A DNA stretch of 64,000 nt from assembly GCA_030348385.1 (NCBI GenBank), contig JAUCFP010000006.1:1550001-1614000 (forward strand), in the 5' to 3' direction. The position numbers were made by a program, and so were the translations under genes. This DNA is from Cytobacillus sp. NJ13. GTDB taxonomy: Bacteria; Bacillota; Bacilli; Bacillales; Cytobacillaceae. Positions 8,203 through 16,938 of this stretch are shown in pieces. Each line of letters opens with the position of its first letter. Position 1 is the first letter of the stretch. The notes beneath the pieces were generated by a model, which was given only the letters and a program-made list of their open reading frames with translations, was not told the origin of the DNA and ran no database searches.

Positions 8203-9147
8203 ATGGCAAGAATAAGAAAGAGAAGAAGGATAAGATGGATTAGAGTATCTGCCGCCATTCTTCTATTAAGTATCTTTTTGGTTGGTCTTTTTACTATATT
8301 TCACTATATAGAAGGAACTATAAAAAAGGTTAATCAACCATTTAAAAAAGTTGAAGCAACTCATTCGTTTCAAGGTGAGAAAAGTAAAATGGACGCTGTA
8401 AATGTACTTTTACTGGGAAGTGACTCAAGGGGAGAAAAACAAGCTAGAACAGATACAATAATGGTAGCTCACTATAATCCTAAAACTCATGAGGTAAAAC
8501 TTATGTCGCTTATGCGTGATATGTATGTATCCATACCTGAACATGGAGAGCATAAATTAAATACTGCTTATTCATTAGGAGGACCTGAATTATTAAGGAA
8601 GACCATCCAATTAAATTTTGGTCTGGATATTCATCATTATGCGATTGTCGACTTCAAAGGATTCGAAAAAGCTGTAGACCTCCTTGTTCCCGATGGGATT
8701 GAAGTAGACATACCATATGAAATGTCTGATGGCATCGGAATGACGTTAGAGGAAGGGAAGCAACAACTTCATGGTAAAGAACTGTTAGGATATGTTCGAT
8801 TCCGTCAAGATCGTTTAAGTGACTTCGGCCGGGTGCAAAGACAGCAAGAAGTCATCTCAAAATTAAAAGATGAAGCCGTAAATCTGCATAGCGTCACAAA
8901 GCTTCCTGATCTATTAGGACTTTTAAATAAATACATCGATACAGACATTGACACTGCCACACTCTTGACGATTGGAAAAGACATTTTGAGCAATAAAAGT
9001 GGAGAAATACAAACAATCCGAATCCCTGAAGATGGCAGTTTTACAAATGAACGTCATGAAGAAATTGGAGAAGTCTTAAAAGTAGACTTAGAACAAAATA
9101 AAACAGCTCTTAAAAGGTTTTTAGAAAAAGAAAAAAGTAAACCCTGA
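8203..9147 (+). CDS. LytR-CpsA-Psr (LCP) family cell-wall ligase
   Basis: A 314-residue protein with a basic N-terminus, one membrane segment (about residues 12-35) and an extracellular LCP domain. Visible motifs are NVLLLGSDSRG, RTDTIMVAHYNP, LMRDMYV and FRQDRLSDFGRVQRQQ, with the Arg/Asp residues that bind the polyprenyl-phosphate substrate in this family. LCP enzymes transfer teichoic acid or other glycopolymers from lipid carriers to peptidoglycan. The start ATG follows AGGTGGTGCAGGT. It is monocistronic. Which of the TagTUV-type paralogues it corresponds to cannot be decided. Confidence 0.92.
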   Translation: MARIRKRRRIRWIRVSAAILLLSIFLVGLFTIFHYIEGTIKKVNQPFKKVEATHSFQGEKSKMDAVNVLLLGSDSRGEKQARTDTIMVAHYNPKTHEVKLMSLMRDMYVSIPEHGEHKLNTAYSLGGPELLRKTIQLNFGLDIHHYAIVDFKGFEKAVDLLVPDGIEVDIPYEMSDGIGMTLEEGKQQLHGKELLGYVRFRQDRLSDFGRVQRQQEVISKLKDEAVNLHSVTKLPDLLGLLNKYIDTDIDTATLLTIGKDILSNKSGEIQTIRIPEDGSFTNERHEEIGEVLKVDLEQNKTALKRFLEKEKSKP

Positions 9148-9202
9148 TCAAACTTTCAAAACCCATAACCATAATCTTTTTTTGGTTATATTAAATTAGA
9201 CT

Positions 9203-9283
9203 GCTGATGTCCGCACAAGGCACTCGCTTTCCCTGGGGCGCCCGGTGAGCCCGCAGGATAGTCGAGTGCCCTCTGCTCCAATC
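9203..9283. repeat. Bacillus-type intergenic palindromic repeat, shortened
   Basis: GCACAAGGCACTCG at the left is partly mirrored by CGAGTGCCCTCTGC at the right, with CGCTTTCCCTGGGGCG and GGTGAGCC between. This matches my memory of a longer GC-rich palindromic repeat frequent between genes in Bacillaceae; here the centre seems deleted. It is more GC-rich than its surroundings and non-coding. Confidence 0.5.
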
Positions 9284-9485
9284 ACCAGGTGCTTTAAATC
9301 AACATTGACCTTAGCTTTAACACAGCATTTTAATAAAAACATCACCTACGAAACCCTAGTTAAAATTGTTCTACTACATTCCTATAGATATAAAGAAAAA
9401 ACCGCACTAGTAAAAATGATATGCTCCCCTTTAGGTAGACAGATTAAAAAATAAAAATCTGGCTGCTTATGGGGGAGTATTTATT

Positions 9486-10226
9486 ATGTCCAAAAGATCT
9501 TACTCTGCTGAAGAGAAATACGAGATATTAAAGGAATTAGACGAGCATTATTCAACATATGAACTTGAGTCAAAATATAACGTGCACCATACAACTATTT
9601 TGAACTGGAAACACAAGTATGATAAGTGTGGTTTAGAAGGTCTAAAAGAGTCTTTTACTTGGAAAAAGTATTCCAAGGAATTGAAGCTAGCTGCCATTAG
9701 AGATTGTCTGTCTGGGGAGTATTCTATACGTGAGGTTGCTAGATTGTATGAAATATCAGATTCCTCTGTCCTTAGAGGTTGGATAAAGAAGTATAATAGT
9801 CATAGAGATTTAAAAGATACGTTACCAGGAAGGGCGAGCTCTATGACTAAGGGAAGAAAAACGACTTGGGAAGAACGAATACAAATTGTAATTGATTGCT
9901 TGGGGAACGGAAAAGATTATCAAGAAGCAGCTAATACTTATAATGTTTCTTATCAACAAGTCTATCAATGGGTTAAGAAGTATGAAGATGGAGGAGATGA
10001 AGCGCTAAAAGATAAACGTGGTAATAAGAAAGAAGAAACTAGCTTGACTCCAGAAGAGAAAATGAACCTTCAAATGAAAAAATTAGAAAGTGAAAATGAA
10101 CGGTTACGTGCAGAGAATTTGTTTTTAAAAAAGTTAGAGGAGATCGAAAGGAGGCGAAAATTAGCCAAATCCGATTTGAGGATAAGTATGTCGCTATTCA
10201 AGAGCTTCACCAGAATGAAGGTTTAA
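9486..10226 (+). CDS. IS3-family (IS150 group) transposase OrfA
   Basis: This 246-residue protein has three HTH units visible as TILNWKHKYD (residues about 35), DSSVLRGWIKKY (about 95) and YQQVYQWVKKYED (about 165). A leucine-rich coiled coil ends it (KLESENERLRAENLFLKK). It binds IS ends and supplies the N-terminal part of the OrfAB transposase. The ATG at 9486 follows GGGGGAG. The coiled coil covers the frameshift site at 10127-10133. Confidence 0.93.
   Translation: MSKRSYSAEEKYEILKELDEHYSTYELESKYNVHHTTILNWKHKYDKCGLEGLKESFTWKKYSKELKLAAIRDCLSGEYSIREVARLYEISDSSVLRGWIKKYNSHRDLKDTLPGRASSMTKGRKTTWEERIQIVIDCLGNGKDYQEAANTYNVSYQQVYQWVKKYEDGGDEALKDKRGNKKEETSLTPEEKMNLQMKKLESENERLRAENLFLKKLEEIERRRKLAKSDLRISMSLFKSFTRMKV
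10127..10133 (+). promoter_or_regulatory. Programmed -1 frameshift site A_AAA_AAG
   Basis: In the orfA frame the codons TTA AAA AAG place a classic A_AAA_AAG slippery heptamer at the end of the coiled coil. A -1 shift here enters a stop-free frame that runs straight into orfB (KVRGDRKEAKISQIR...). This is the standard way IS3-family elements make the fused transposase. Confidence 0.8.
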
Positions 10227-11008
10227 GTATTAGTTTACTTTGTGAAATTGCTGGTATTGCACGATCTGCATACTATAAGTGGCTAAATCGTACTCCTTCA
10301 TCCAGAGAAATATTGAATAAAGAAATCATCAAAGAGATGAAAATTCTCCATGAAAAAGTTGATGGCATATTCGGTTATCGTCAGATGACCCTTCACATGA
10401 ATAGAAAGTTTGAGGAGAAACTTAATCATAAAAGAATCGATCGGTTGATGAAAGTGGCTGGATTACGTTCTGTCATTCGTGTCAAGAAGAAGCAATATAA
10501 ACGCTCTACACCTCAACATGTGGCAGACAATATATTAAATCGTGAATTTACAGCCGAAAAACCAAATGAAAAGTGGGTAACGGACGTTACAGAATTTAAG
10601 TATGGCCAATCAAAAAAGGCCTATTTAAGTGTGATTCGTGATCTTTATGACGGATCCATTATAAGTTATGTTCTAGGACACTCCAATAATAATCAACTTG
10701 TATTCAAGACACTTGATCAAGCCACAGCACTATTGAATGGAGAACACCCTCTTATCCATAGTGACCGTGGATTTCAATACACCTCTAAAGGGTTCAAACG
10801 TAAAATAGATGCGGCGGAGATGACACATAGCATGTCACGAGTGGGCCGGTGTATTGATAATGGGCCAATGGAGTCTTTTTTTGGGACACTAAAATGTGAG
10901 AAGTATTATTTACATAAATATAAGACATTTGAGGAACTTACTACTGCGATGGATGAGTACATACATTTTTATAATCATGAAAGATACCAAAAAAGATTAA
11001 CGGCTTAG
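10127..11008 (+). CDS. IS3-family transposase OrfB (frameshifted part)
   Basis: The catalytic part of the transposase, read after the -1 shift. The frame has no internal ATG until 10313, but its N-terminus ISLLCEIAGIARSAYYKW is the usual OrfB start domain, so translation by frameshift is favoured. The rve integrase core shows WVTDVTEF, IHSDRGFQYTS and GPMESFFGTLK, giving the D-D-E triad. It ends in HFYNHERYQKRLTA. All key residues are present, so it looks functional. Confidence 0.9.
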   Translation, partial: KKVRGDRKEAKISQIRFEDKYVAIQELHQNEGLSISLLCEIAGIARSAYYKWLNRTPSSREILNKEIIKEMKILHEKVDGIFGYRQMTLHMNRKFEEKLNHKRIDRLMKVAGLRSVIRVKKKQYKRSTPQHVADNILNREFTAEKPNEKWVTDVTEFKYGQSKKAYLSVIRDLYDGSIISYVLGHSNNNQLVFKTLDQATALLNGEHPLIHSDRGFQYTSKGFKRKIDAAEMTHSMSRVGRCIDNGPMESFFGTLKCEKYYLHKYKTFEELTTAMDEYIHFYNHERYQKRLTA

Positions 11009-11113
11009 CCCTATGGAATATAGAGTTAAAGCCGCTTAAATCATTTTTATTATTTCCACTGTCTACTTGACAGGGGGCAGTTCAAAATTCACTGTGCGGT
11101 TAACTATGTATAG

Positions 11114-11206
11114 TTGGCGGGACCGCCTGGGAATCGAACCCAGCTGACCTGGCACGCAGGTCACAAGCGGTTTTGAAGACCGTGGAGGGCACCAGCACCC
11201 CAATCA
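11114..11206 (-). repeat. attachment repeat: 93-bp exact copy of tRNA-Sec 3' part
   Basis: Base for base, this equals 35298-35390 inside and next to the intact tRNA-Sec. It contains CCA, T-arm, variable arm, anticodon arm and D-arm, but the first five bases of the acceptor 5' strand are replaced by unrelated sequence. It is therefore the distal attachment site of the 24-kb island, not a working tRNA gene. Perfect identity implies a recent insertion or selection for recombination. Confidence 0.92.
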
Positions 11207-11273
11207 CAGTTTCAAAACACCGTTAAATCAACATTTTCAAACCCACCAAAACAGATTTCTATTAAATTCTGAT

Positions 11274-11284
11274 ACAGTTTTCGT
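11274..11284 (+). repeat. Candidate integrase arm site (left end)
   Basis: ACAGTTTTCGT differs by one T from ACAGTTTTTCGT and by two changes from ACGGTTTTTCGT, the two repeats near the integrase end of the island (35196-35230). All are in the same orientation. Their presence inside both ends fits arm-type binding sites of a tyrosine integrase. Confidence 0.45.
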
Positions 11285-11446
11285 TCAATCCTTACAGATT
11301 TATTATAGTTATTAGTTCATATTAGTGTCAATTATTCATTCACCTATTAATTAAACTCTGCTTTTATTTAATCTCAGTCACATCAAAATTTTCATACAAA
11401 AAATCCTACTCCCAATATGGGGGGTAAGATTAATTCTGAGGTATTT

Positions 11447-11590
11447 TTACTGGAACTTTTTTGCTTCAATTCTTCTAGTTTTAGCCATAACTACTTCGGT
11501 TGTTAGGAATAGAGTTGCAACAGATGCTGCGTTTTGTAGAGCAGAACGAGTTACTTTTGCTGGGTCTACTACGTTCAAGCCTATTTTCCG
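11447..11590 (-). pseudogene. groEL C-terminal fragment
   Basis: The minus strand encodes [20 protein letters not shown] followed by [11 protein letters not shown] and a stop, the C-terminal region of the 60-kDa chaperonin GroEL. The upstream part is lost near 11590 and the GGM tail is replaced by [11 protein letters not shown]. It is a transferred or duplicated fragment at the island edge, with no start codon or ribosome site, so it is not functional as GroEL. Confidence 0.85.
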
Positions 11591-12010
11591 TTCTCAATTA
11601 TTGGGCAATTACCATATCCCAATAAAATATTATATTTTTTTGTAAAATATCTGTTGTGATTTGTGAATTATAAATTTTAAAAGAAAAAATAAACCTAGAA
11701 ATAATCTAGACTTTTATGATTGCTCCATAATTTAGAGGTAATGTCATACAGTATGGCAACAACCATTGATATTACAACGTAACGGTGAGGGATGCTTTAC
11801 AACATTATTTACCTATTTGCAATTCACGTGGCATTATGCCGAACTTAGAACCACAAGGAATTGCAAACTTTAAAGCCTCGCTTACTTTATCGATTTTATC
11901 CTCTAGAGAGGATTAAATACTTACGAACTTGGTTTAAGACCTTATACATTCATAATAAAATTGTTAATATACATATTCAACTATCAAATCTTCTAACTTT
12001 TTTAGCTTAC
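11591..12010. other. Gene-free stretch at the island end
   Basis: Mostly AT-rich DNA. A short plus-strand frame from about 11786 (RDALQHYLPICNSRG... ending LSSRED) looks like the tail of an unknown protein with no start or ribosome site. Nothing else could be supported. Confidence 0.35.
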
Positions 12011-13933
12011 TTAACTTTTTCTTTTTAGAAGTTTGTTTTCTGAAGATAAATAATCAATTAAAAACTCGTTTTGCAACTCTTCTTCGTATTCATCATATCC
12101 ACTTGTAATTAGTATTTGACAATCTGTATCTTTAAATTCCTCAATGTAAGTGAATAATTTTTTTAAATGCGGAATTTCAATTCCTTCAGCCTTTAAAGTA
12201 TCAATTATTAAAAATTTTGGGAAAGCGATTTGATAATCTGGATTTAAAGATAGTTTAAGTAAAGATAAATAAAAGAATAGTCTTCTTGGTACATTAAAAC
12301 TTTGCTCTTTATACTGACCAATAAACGGATAATAATTTCTGTCTAATTTAACTATATATTCGTTTTCATTAGCATCAAAAAAGTCTCTAAGATATTCACT
12401 ATATATTTTTTCAAACTGTTCTATATTTTTTTGGAACATATTATCTTTTTCTTCTTCTAATTTATTTAAACGCTCTCTAGTCTTTTGAATTTTATCCTCT
12501 AACCCACTAATTATACTTTTAGAATTATTTATATCTTTCGCCTTCTCTTTTAATATCGCTAATTCAGAAGCGGTTTCTTTTAATGGGATTATTTTATCAG
12601 TAATTTCATCAATAGCAGAAACATTTGAGTTTACTTCTATATCACCTGTAATTGCTTTAACTTCATTAACTAATATTTCTATTTGTTTTTTTGTATTTTC
12701 GATAATTTCATTTAATTGAGCATAATCTTTTCTATATCCTTCAATGACTTCATTGATTGTTTCTAAAGATTTTACTTTTGACTTTAACAACTGGATATAT
12801 TCTTTATCAGAATATATAAATCTGGAAAAATCTAAATGATTATTGGAACCACAAATACATTTATTTTCATATAAAACAACTTTGTCTAAACAAAATGGGC
12901 ATTCTTCATTATTAATTAAATCTATATACTGTGCGGTAAATAAAACTTTGTCTATATGTTCAATTTCACTTTTTAAATCATCTTTAACTCTTAATGATTT
13001 TGATAAACCTTCAGAAACTGAGTTTAGCTGGTACTCATAATTTTTTAATTTATGTGTTTCAATAACAATATTCTTTTGGACTTCTTGAATTCTTGAAACT
13101 ACTTCTTCACCAAAATGCCTCTCCTTTTTAATATCTTCTCTTATATTATTTAATCTTTTTAATTCAGTTTTCGTAGCTATCAATTCTTCATTTATATTTT
13201 CAATATCATGTTTTCTTAATTGTTTAAGTATTTCATGTTGAATTATTTCAATAGATTTTAATTTTTGTTTCTCTACTTGTAATTCTTTAGTTAACCTCTT
13301 TAATTCAGAGTACTTTTTATAATACTCGTCATTATAACCTGACATTAATACTTCAAAAATACTTCTTTTCATAATATTACTGTTCTTAAAATAATCAGAA
13401 GGTTGTATTCCAAACTCACTAATTATCTTTTTGTTTTCAGTTAATTGGTCATAATAAATATATCTAAATAGGTCATCAATGTTTAAGCGATGAGTCGTAT
13501 TATTTTGTTCTATCTCCACAAATTCAATACCTAATTTATTCATTATCCAATCAGAAAATGTCATATCTTCTTTTTGATAAATAAAGCCTTTTCTATACAC
13601 ACTATATGTTGTATATTCTCCTGCTTTAAAATCATAAACACTAATTATGTTTTCGCCGATTTGTCTTTTTAATATAAAATTTTCACTATTAATGCTTATA
13701 CTTAACTCAATAATTTTATTGGAGTCTTGCAAGATTTCATTTATAGGCTCTTTACTACTCTCTTTAAAGAATTCTACGTCAATACCTAAGCAATAAACAA
13801 TTAGGTAGGTGAAAGTAGATTTTCCATTCCCATTATCCCCCACCAACAAATTTAAACCTTTAGTAAATTTTTCATTCCTATAAAAATATGTATCTCCTCT
13901 ATATTTTAAAGAATTAATTACTATTGCTCCCAT
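12011..13933 (-). CDS. ABC-3C-like Rad50/SMC-type ATPase (DUF2326-like)
   Basis: A 640-residue ATPase. Walker A GDNGNGKST is at residues 32-40. Long coiled coils (about 190-330 and 385-500) flank a zinc-knuckle-like CPFC...CICG near 345-362. The C-terminal lobe has FLIIDTL as Walker B and ILITSGYDEYEEEL. The ABC signature LSGGE is replaced by PRRLFFYLSLL. This is the architecture of the ATPase in ABC three-component (ABC-3C) systems, where a coiled-coil sensor ATPase controls an effector. It overlaps the middle gene by 13 bp and is last in the three-gene operon. Confidence 0.8.
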   Translation of the reverse strand: MGAIVINSLKYRGDTYFYRNEKFTKGLNLLVGDNGNGKSTFTYLIVYCLGIDVEFFKESSKEPINEILQDSNKIIELSISINSENFILKRQIGENIISVYDFKAGEYTTYSVYRKGFIYQKEDMTFSDWIMNKLGIEFVEIEQNNTTHRLNIDDLFRYIYYDQLTENKKIISEFGIQPSDYFKNSNIMKRSIFEVLMSGYNDEYYKKYSELKRLTKELQVEKQKLKSIEIIQHEILKQLRKHDIENINEELIATKTELKRLNNIREDIKKERHFGEEVVSRIQEVQKNIVIETHKLKNYEYQLNSVSEGLSKSLRVKDDLKSEIEHIDKVLFTAQYIDLINNEECPFCLDKVVLYENKCICGSNNHLDFSRFIYSDKEYIQLLKSKVKSLETINEVIEGYRKDYAQLNEIIENTKKQIEILVNEVKAITGDIEVNSNVSAIDEITDKIIPLKETASELAILKEKAKDINNSKSIISGLEDKIQKTRERLNKLEEEKDNMFQKNIEQFEKIYSEYLRDFFDANENEYIVKLDRNYYPFIGQYKEQSFNVPRRLFFYLSLLKLSLNPDYQIAFPKFLIIDTLKAEGIEIPHLKKLFTYIEEFKDTDCQILITSGYDEYEEELQNEFLIDYLSSENKLLKRKS

Positions 13934-14451
13934 ATCGCTACCCCATTTGCTTTAAAAAAGTTATCTACGAAAGTCATATAATTTAATCTTTTCAAACTCT
14001 TTACCTTTCCTTTAATGTCAATTATTCGTCTTTTTTCTTTTTCAAATTTGGTATCTTGAATAAACATTTTAATAGTTTCATTTTCCAACAAATAGATATT
14101 AACTTTATTATCTTCAACAACAATTTTAATGATATTTCTTTTTTCTAAAATTAATAATAAGTATCTTATTAGAGTTATTGTTTCTATCGCATCATAATAT
14201 ATTCGGTTTAACTCTTTAATAATATGTGCATTTGGCTTTATATAACTTTTGTAATAGTTTAATAAAAGCTGTGTATTTTTCTCATTAGATATAATTGGGA
14301 TTAAAAAGATTAGCTTTCTATAATCTTTAAAGCTGCTTTTATCAGTTTTACAATCTAACACTGATAAAATTAGAATTAAATTATAAGCTAGAAAATATAA
14401 ATCTTCGCTATTATTATATAAAAGTCTTTTTTCCTTAAAATTATCGTTCAT
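13921..14451 (-). CDS. ABC-3C middle-component-like protein
   Basis: A 176-residue, Lys/Ile-rich, mostly helical protein with no catalytic motif I can see. Its C-terminal third (NIIKIVVEDNKVNIYLLE) looks like a winged-helix beta hairpin. Size, position and overlap match the small middle component of ABC-3C systems, thought to couple the ATPase to the effector. It starts 2 bp after the effector gene stop and overlaps the ATPase gene by 13 bp, so the three should be co-translated. Assignment is by context more than sequence. Confidence 0.6.
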   Translation of the reverse strand: MNDNFKEKRLLYNNSEDLYFLAYNLILILSVLDCKTDKSSFKDYRKLIFLIPIISNEKNTQLLLNYYKSYIKPNAHIIKELNRIYYDAIETITLIRYLLLILEKRNIIKIVVEDNKVNIYLLENETIKMFIQDTKFEKEKRRIIDIKGKVKSLKRLNYMTFVDNFFKANGVAIWEQ

Positions 14452-14453
14452 TT

Positions 14454-15695
14454 TTACACCTCATCAAACGAATAAAAACATTCATCTATTAATAACATTG
14501 CTACTTTTTGAACTGTAATATCATTTCTTACTCCATAATTATAATCTTTCTTCAATTGATTAAGGTCTGCGACTACAGATTCTCTTAATGTTCTAATAAC
14601 TTCATTCAAATGTTCAAATGTGAAACTTTCATTGTATTTAAATTCTTCATCGAAAAATTTCCCCATGCTTTCATAAACTCGATATTTTAGAGAATTAATC
14701 TGCCTCTTATCAAATCGCTTAATTTCATCCTTTACTGTTGCAGCATCTCTAGTATATCTTTTAATTGTGTTATCTTTAAATTCTGGACATACTGTAAGAA
14801 TTTTTTCTTTTAAATTCCTTAATACTTCTCCTTCTAAATCATTTTCAACATCATCCCAATATGGATAAATTTCATCTATCACAAATTCACTATTCATACT
14901 TTCTGCTTCTTTATAAATAATTCTGACTGAATCTACATTAATAATTTTTTGCGTCACATGTTTTTGCGTCATACGTTCATCTATAACATCTAATAAATTT
15001 CTTTTGATTAGATTCTCTTTCCCAAAATGTTCAGTGGAGAAAAACTGACATTCTTTAATTTCTTTATCTAGCTCTTGAGATAAGGTTTCTAAGTCACTTT
15101 CATCAAATTTAAATGATATTTTCTCTAAAAACTCAACCCAATCATTATTTACCATTTTTTTTATTGTCAAATAATTTATGTGATAAGTTTCTGGTTTATC
15201 TTCTTCAATACAATATGTTTCTCTATATGTATGAATTAAATATTTAGAAATAAAATTTACAACATCGTCATTAAAATCCTTTTCTACCAAGTACTCAAGA
15301 ATAGGCTTTTCTAATACATTTAGTCCGATTTGAGTTAGTTTCTTTGTTTGATTTTCACTAACATACCTAGTATTAGTAAAAAAAATAAAATTTATATACG
15401 GGTCTTTTTTCAATTCAATATAATTGTCCAAAAAATTAATCATAGTTTTTAGAATTTCAGAGGAATTGAATGAAAAACCCTTCTCATATAATTTATCTTG
15501 TTCAAGATGTTCGTGACCTTCGTCATCAATAAAATGTCCATCTTCTCTAGACTCTGGAAGTGCAATTATATTGTTTTTGCTATTTAATTTTATTAATTGC
15601 AACATTTTTATAGCAACTCGAAATTTTTGATACCTAAATCCTTTATATTTATCACTTGCATCTCTATTAACGGTTTCAATATTAAAATCCTGCAT
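14454..15695 (-). CDS. ABC-3C effector with DUF4297/Cap4-like nuclease domain
   Basis: About 413 residues. The N-terminal region reads KGFRYQKFRVAIKMLQL, then PESREDG, then EQDKLYEKGFSFNSSEILKT and FIFFTNTRYVSE. This order (GFxYQ, acidic patch, QxK, then F-x-x-T-N) is that of the DUF4297/Cap4-like PD-(D/E)xK nucleases. The candidate QxK is Q-D-K. The C-terminal half (about 200-413) is helical and may be the ABC-3C CTD. The frame opens with a GTG at 15704, but the ATG at 15695 has AAAGGTG six bases upstream. First gene of the operon; predicted DNA-cutting effector. Confidence 0.65.
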   Translation of the reverse strand: MQDFNIETVNRDASDKYKGFRYQKFRVAIKMLQLIKLNSKNNIIALPESREDGHFIDDEGHEHLEQDKLYEKGFSFNSSEILKTMINFLDNYIELKKDPYINFIFFTNTRYVSENQTKKLTQIGLNVLEKPILEYLVEKDFNDDVVNFISKYLIHTYRETYCIEEDKPETYHINYLTIKKMVNNDWVEFLEKISFKFDESDLETLSQELDKEIKECQFFSTEHFGKENLIKRNLLDVIDERMTQKHVTQKIINVDSVRIIYKEAESMNSEFVIDEIYPYWDDVENDLEGEVLRNLKEKILTVCPEFKDNTIKRYTRDAATVKDEIKRFDKRQINSLKYRVYESMGKFFDEEFKYNESFTFEHLNEVIRTLRESVVADLNQLKKDYNYGVRNDITVQKVAMLLIDECFYSFDEV

Positions 15696-16374
15696 ACAAT
15701 TCACCTTTCAAAAAACATATATACATATTTCACTACATATTCCTATTATTTATTAGCCCTTCCTATCTATTCGATATAATTGTTTTAAAGATGGCTATAA
15801 CGATGGCTTTATGTAGATGCCTTTTGCTGTAATCCGATTGGAACAAAAATTTATTAAATATGTTCTTCTTATGTTTCTAATAAAGTTACGCAGATTAAAT
15901 TTCCAGTTAACAAACACTCTAATACCACAACCAAGAAATATATGTAAATTAACTATAACATTTTCCCTAAAAAAAAGGATATAAACATGTAGTTTATACC
16001 ACTTAATTTTAACGTACAACTATATCCATTAATTTGTTTAAAGGCGTCATTACATAAGAGCATTATAAGCTCCTCACTAATTCGCCTAGCAGTGCCTATG
16101 AATAGACATGGGTGTAACTTGTTATAAGTCTGCAATTTTCTTTATAGATAATTTTTGTTCATGATAAAGTCTATTTAATTCTTGTACTGACAATCTTTCT
16201 TTCAATGACATAATCAATTGCTCGCTTTCTATTCAAATTCGGTAACCATTTTTCCAGATTGTGTAGATGAGGTAACCTACCCCATCTCCCGCTCATAACC
16301 CATGTGAAAGTGTGGAAAATACGCCCCCCATACCCTTACGCAAAAGAAAAGAGACTACTTGGTCCGGGAGTCTC
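15696..16374. other. Gene-poor stretch with an HTH gene fragment
   Basis: About 680 bp upstream of the ABC-3C-like operon. It should contain that operon's promoter, but I cannot place hexamers with confidence. Two overlapping minus-strand frames here have poor composition and no ribosome site. The only recognisable item is a truncated HTH frame at 16122-16211. Confidence 0.35.
16122..16211 (-). pseudogene. Truncated HTH peptide related to the 717-residue HTH-array protein
   Basis: ATG at 16211 reads SVQELNRLYHEQKLSIKKIA and stops after DL. This is one half of an HTH repeat like those in the protein at 17989-20142 (compare EELYQLYIVENKGFQEIAD). It lacks the second and third helices. Probably a remnant of a related gene lost by deletion. 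Confidence 0.45.
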
Positions 16375-16938
16375 TTATGATTGCTTTGCTTCTAGTTCAT
16401 TCTTTCTGTTAATCAGTGTTCGCTTCTTTATACCAGTCATTGCTTCAACTTCTTTGTATGTGTGAGTCTTAAGCAATTCTAAAGCATGTAATACTTGTTG
16501 CTTGGAGTGTTTTCTTGGTCTACCTTCTCTGAAATCATCTCGTTGCTTAGCCAATGCCTTACCTTCTTGAGTACGTTCTACAATCATATCCCGTTCAAAC
16601 TCTGCGAATGAACTTAATATATTGAAAATCAATCTTCCAGTTGGGGTGTTTTCCACTAGTCCCATATTGAGGATGTGAACCTTTACTCCTCTTGCAAATA
16701 GAGCCTTAACTGTTTGTATACCTTCAACTGCTGACCTTGCAAATCTATCCAACTTGGTTACGACTAACGTGTCCCCTTCTTGTAATGTCTCAAGCACCTT
16801 GTTGAACTCAGGTCTATCTGTTTTAGTACCTGTGAACTTCTCTTTATGTATAACCTCGCAACCTTCTGCTTGTAATGCTTGAATTTGAACCTCTAAATCT
16901 TGTGCTACTGTTGAGACTCTAGCATATCCATATTTCAT
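16375..16938 (-). CDS. Serine recombinase (resolvase/invertase family)
   Basis: A 187-residue small serine recombinase. The catalytic Ser lies in [12 protein letters not shown] (residues 3-14). Later motifs are [13 protein letters not shown] with the conserved Arg residues and [18 protein letters not shown] for the E helix. A C-terminal HTH ([18 protein letters not shown]) is present. Length is full for Tn3-type resolvases or Hin-like invertases. The ATG follows TGAGGAAATAAC. It lies alone within the island; a cognate transposase or invertible segment is not visible nearby. Confidence 0.93.
   Translation of the reverse strand: MKYGYARVSTVAQDLEVQIQALQAEGCEVIHKEKFTGTKTDRPEFNKVLETLQEGDTLVVTKLDRFARSAVEGIQTVKALFARGVKVHILNMGLVENTPTGRLIFNILSSFAEFERDMIVERTQEGKALAKQRDDFREGRPRKHSKQQVLHALELLKTHTYKEVEAMTGIKKRTLINRKNELEAKQS

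Larger units (their letters stand above)
9417..11084 (+). mobile_element. IS150-like insertion sequence (IS3 family), apparently complete
   Basis: The element is about 1668 bp. Left end TGATATGCTCCCCTTTAGG and right end (reversed) TGAACTGCCCCCTGTCAAG form imperfect inverted repeats sharing GTAGACAG just inside. AAA flanks both ends and may be the 3-bp target duplication. It carries orfA and orfB joined by a frameshift site. Both transposase frames are open, so the element may be active. It sits 30 bp from the tRNA-Sec repeat at 11114. Confidence 0.85.

Noticed and set aside
9245..9454. 69-codon plus-strand frame before IS150-like orfA
   Set aside because: It spans a palindromic repeat and the IS terminal repeat, with no ribosome site.
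11114..11206. Second functional tRNA-Sec gene
   Set aside because: The acceptor 5' strand and promoter are missing, so it cannot fold a full tRNA; it is an attachment repeat.
15795..16135. Two overlapping minus-strand frames (60-74 codons)
   Set aside because: No ribosome site, Cys/Phe/Ile-rich composition typical of AT-rich non-coding DNA, and no recognisable motif.
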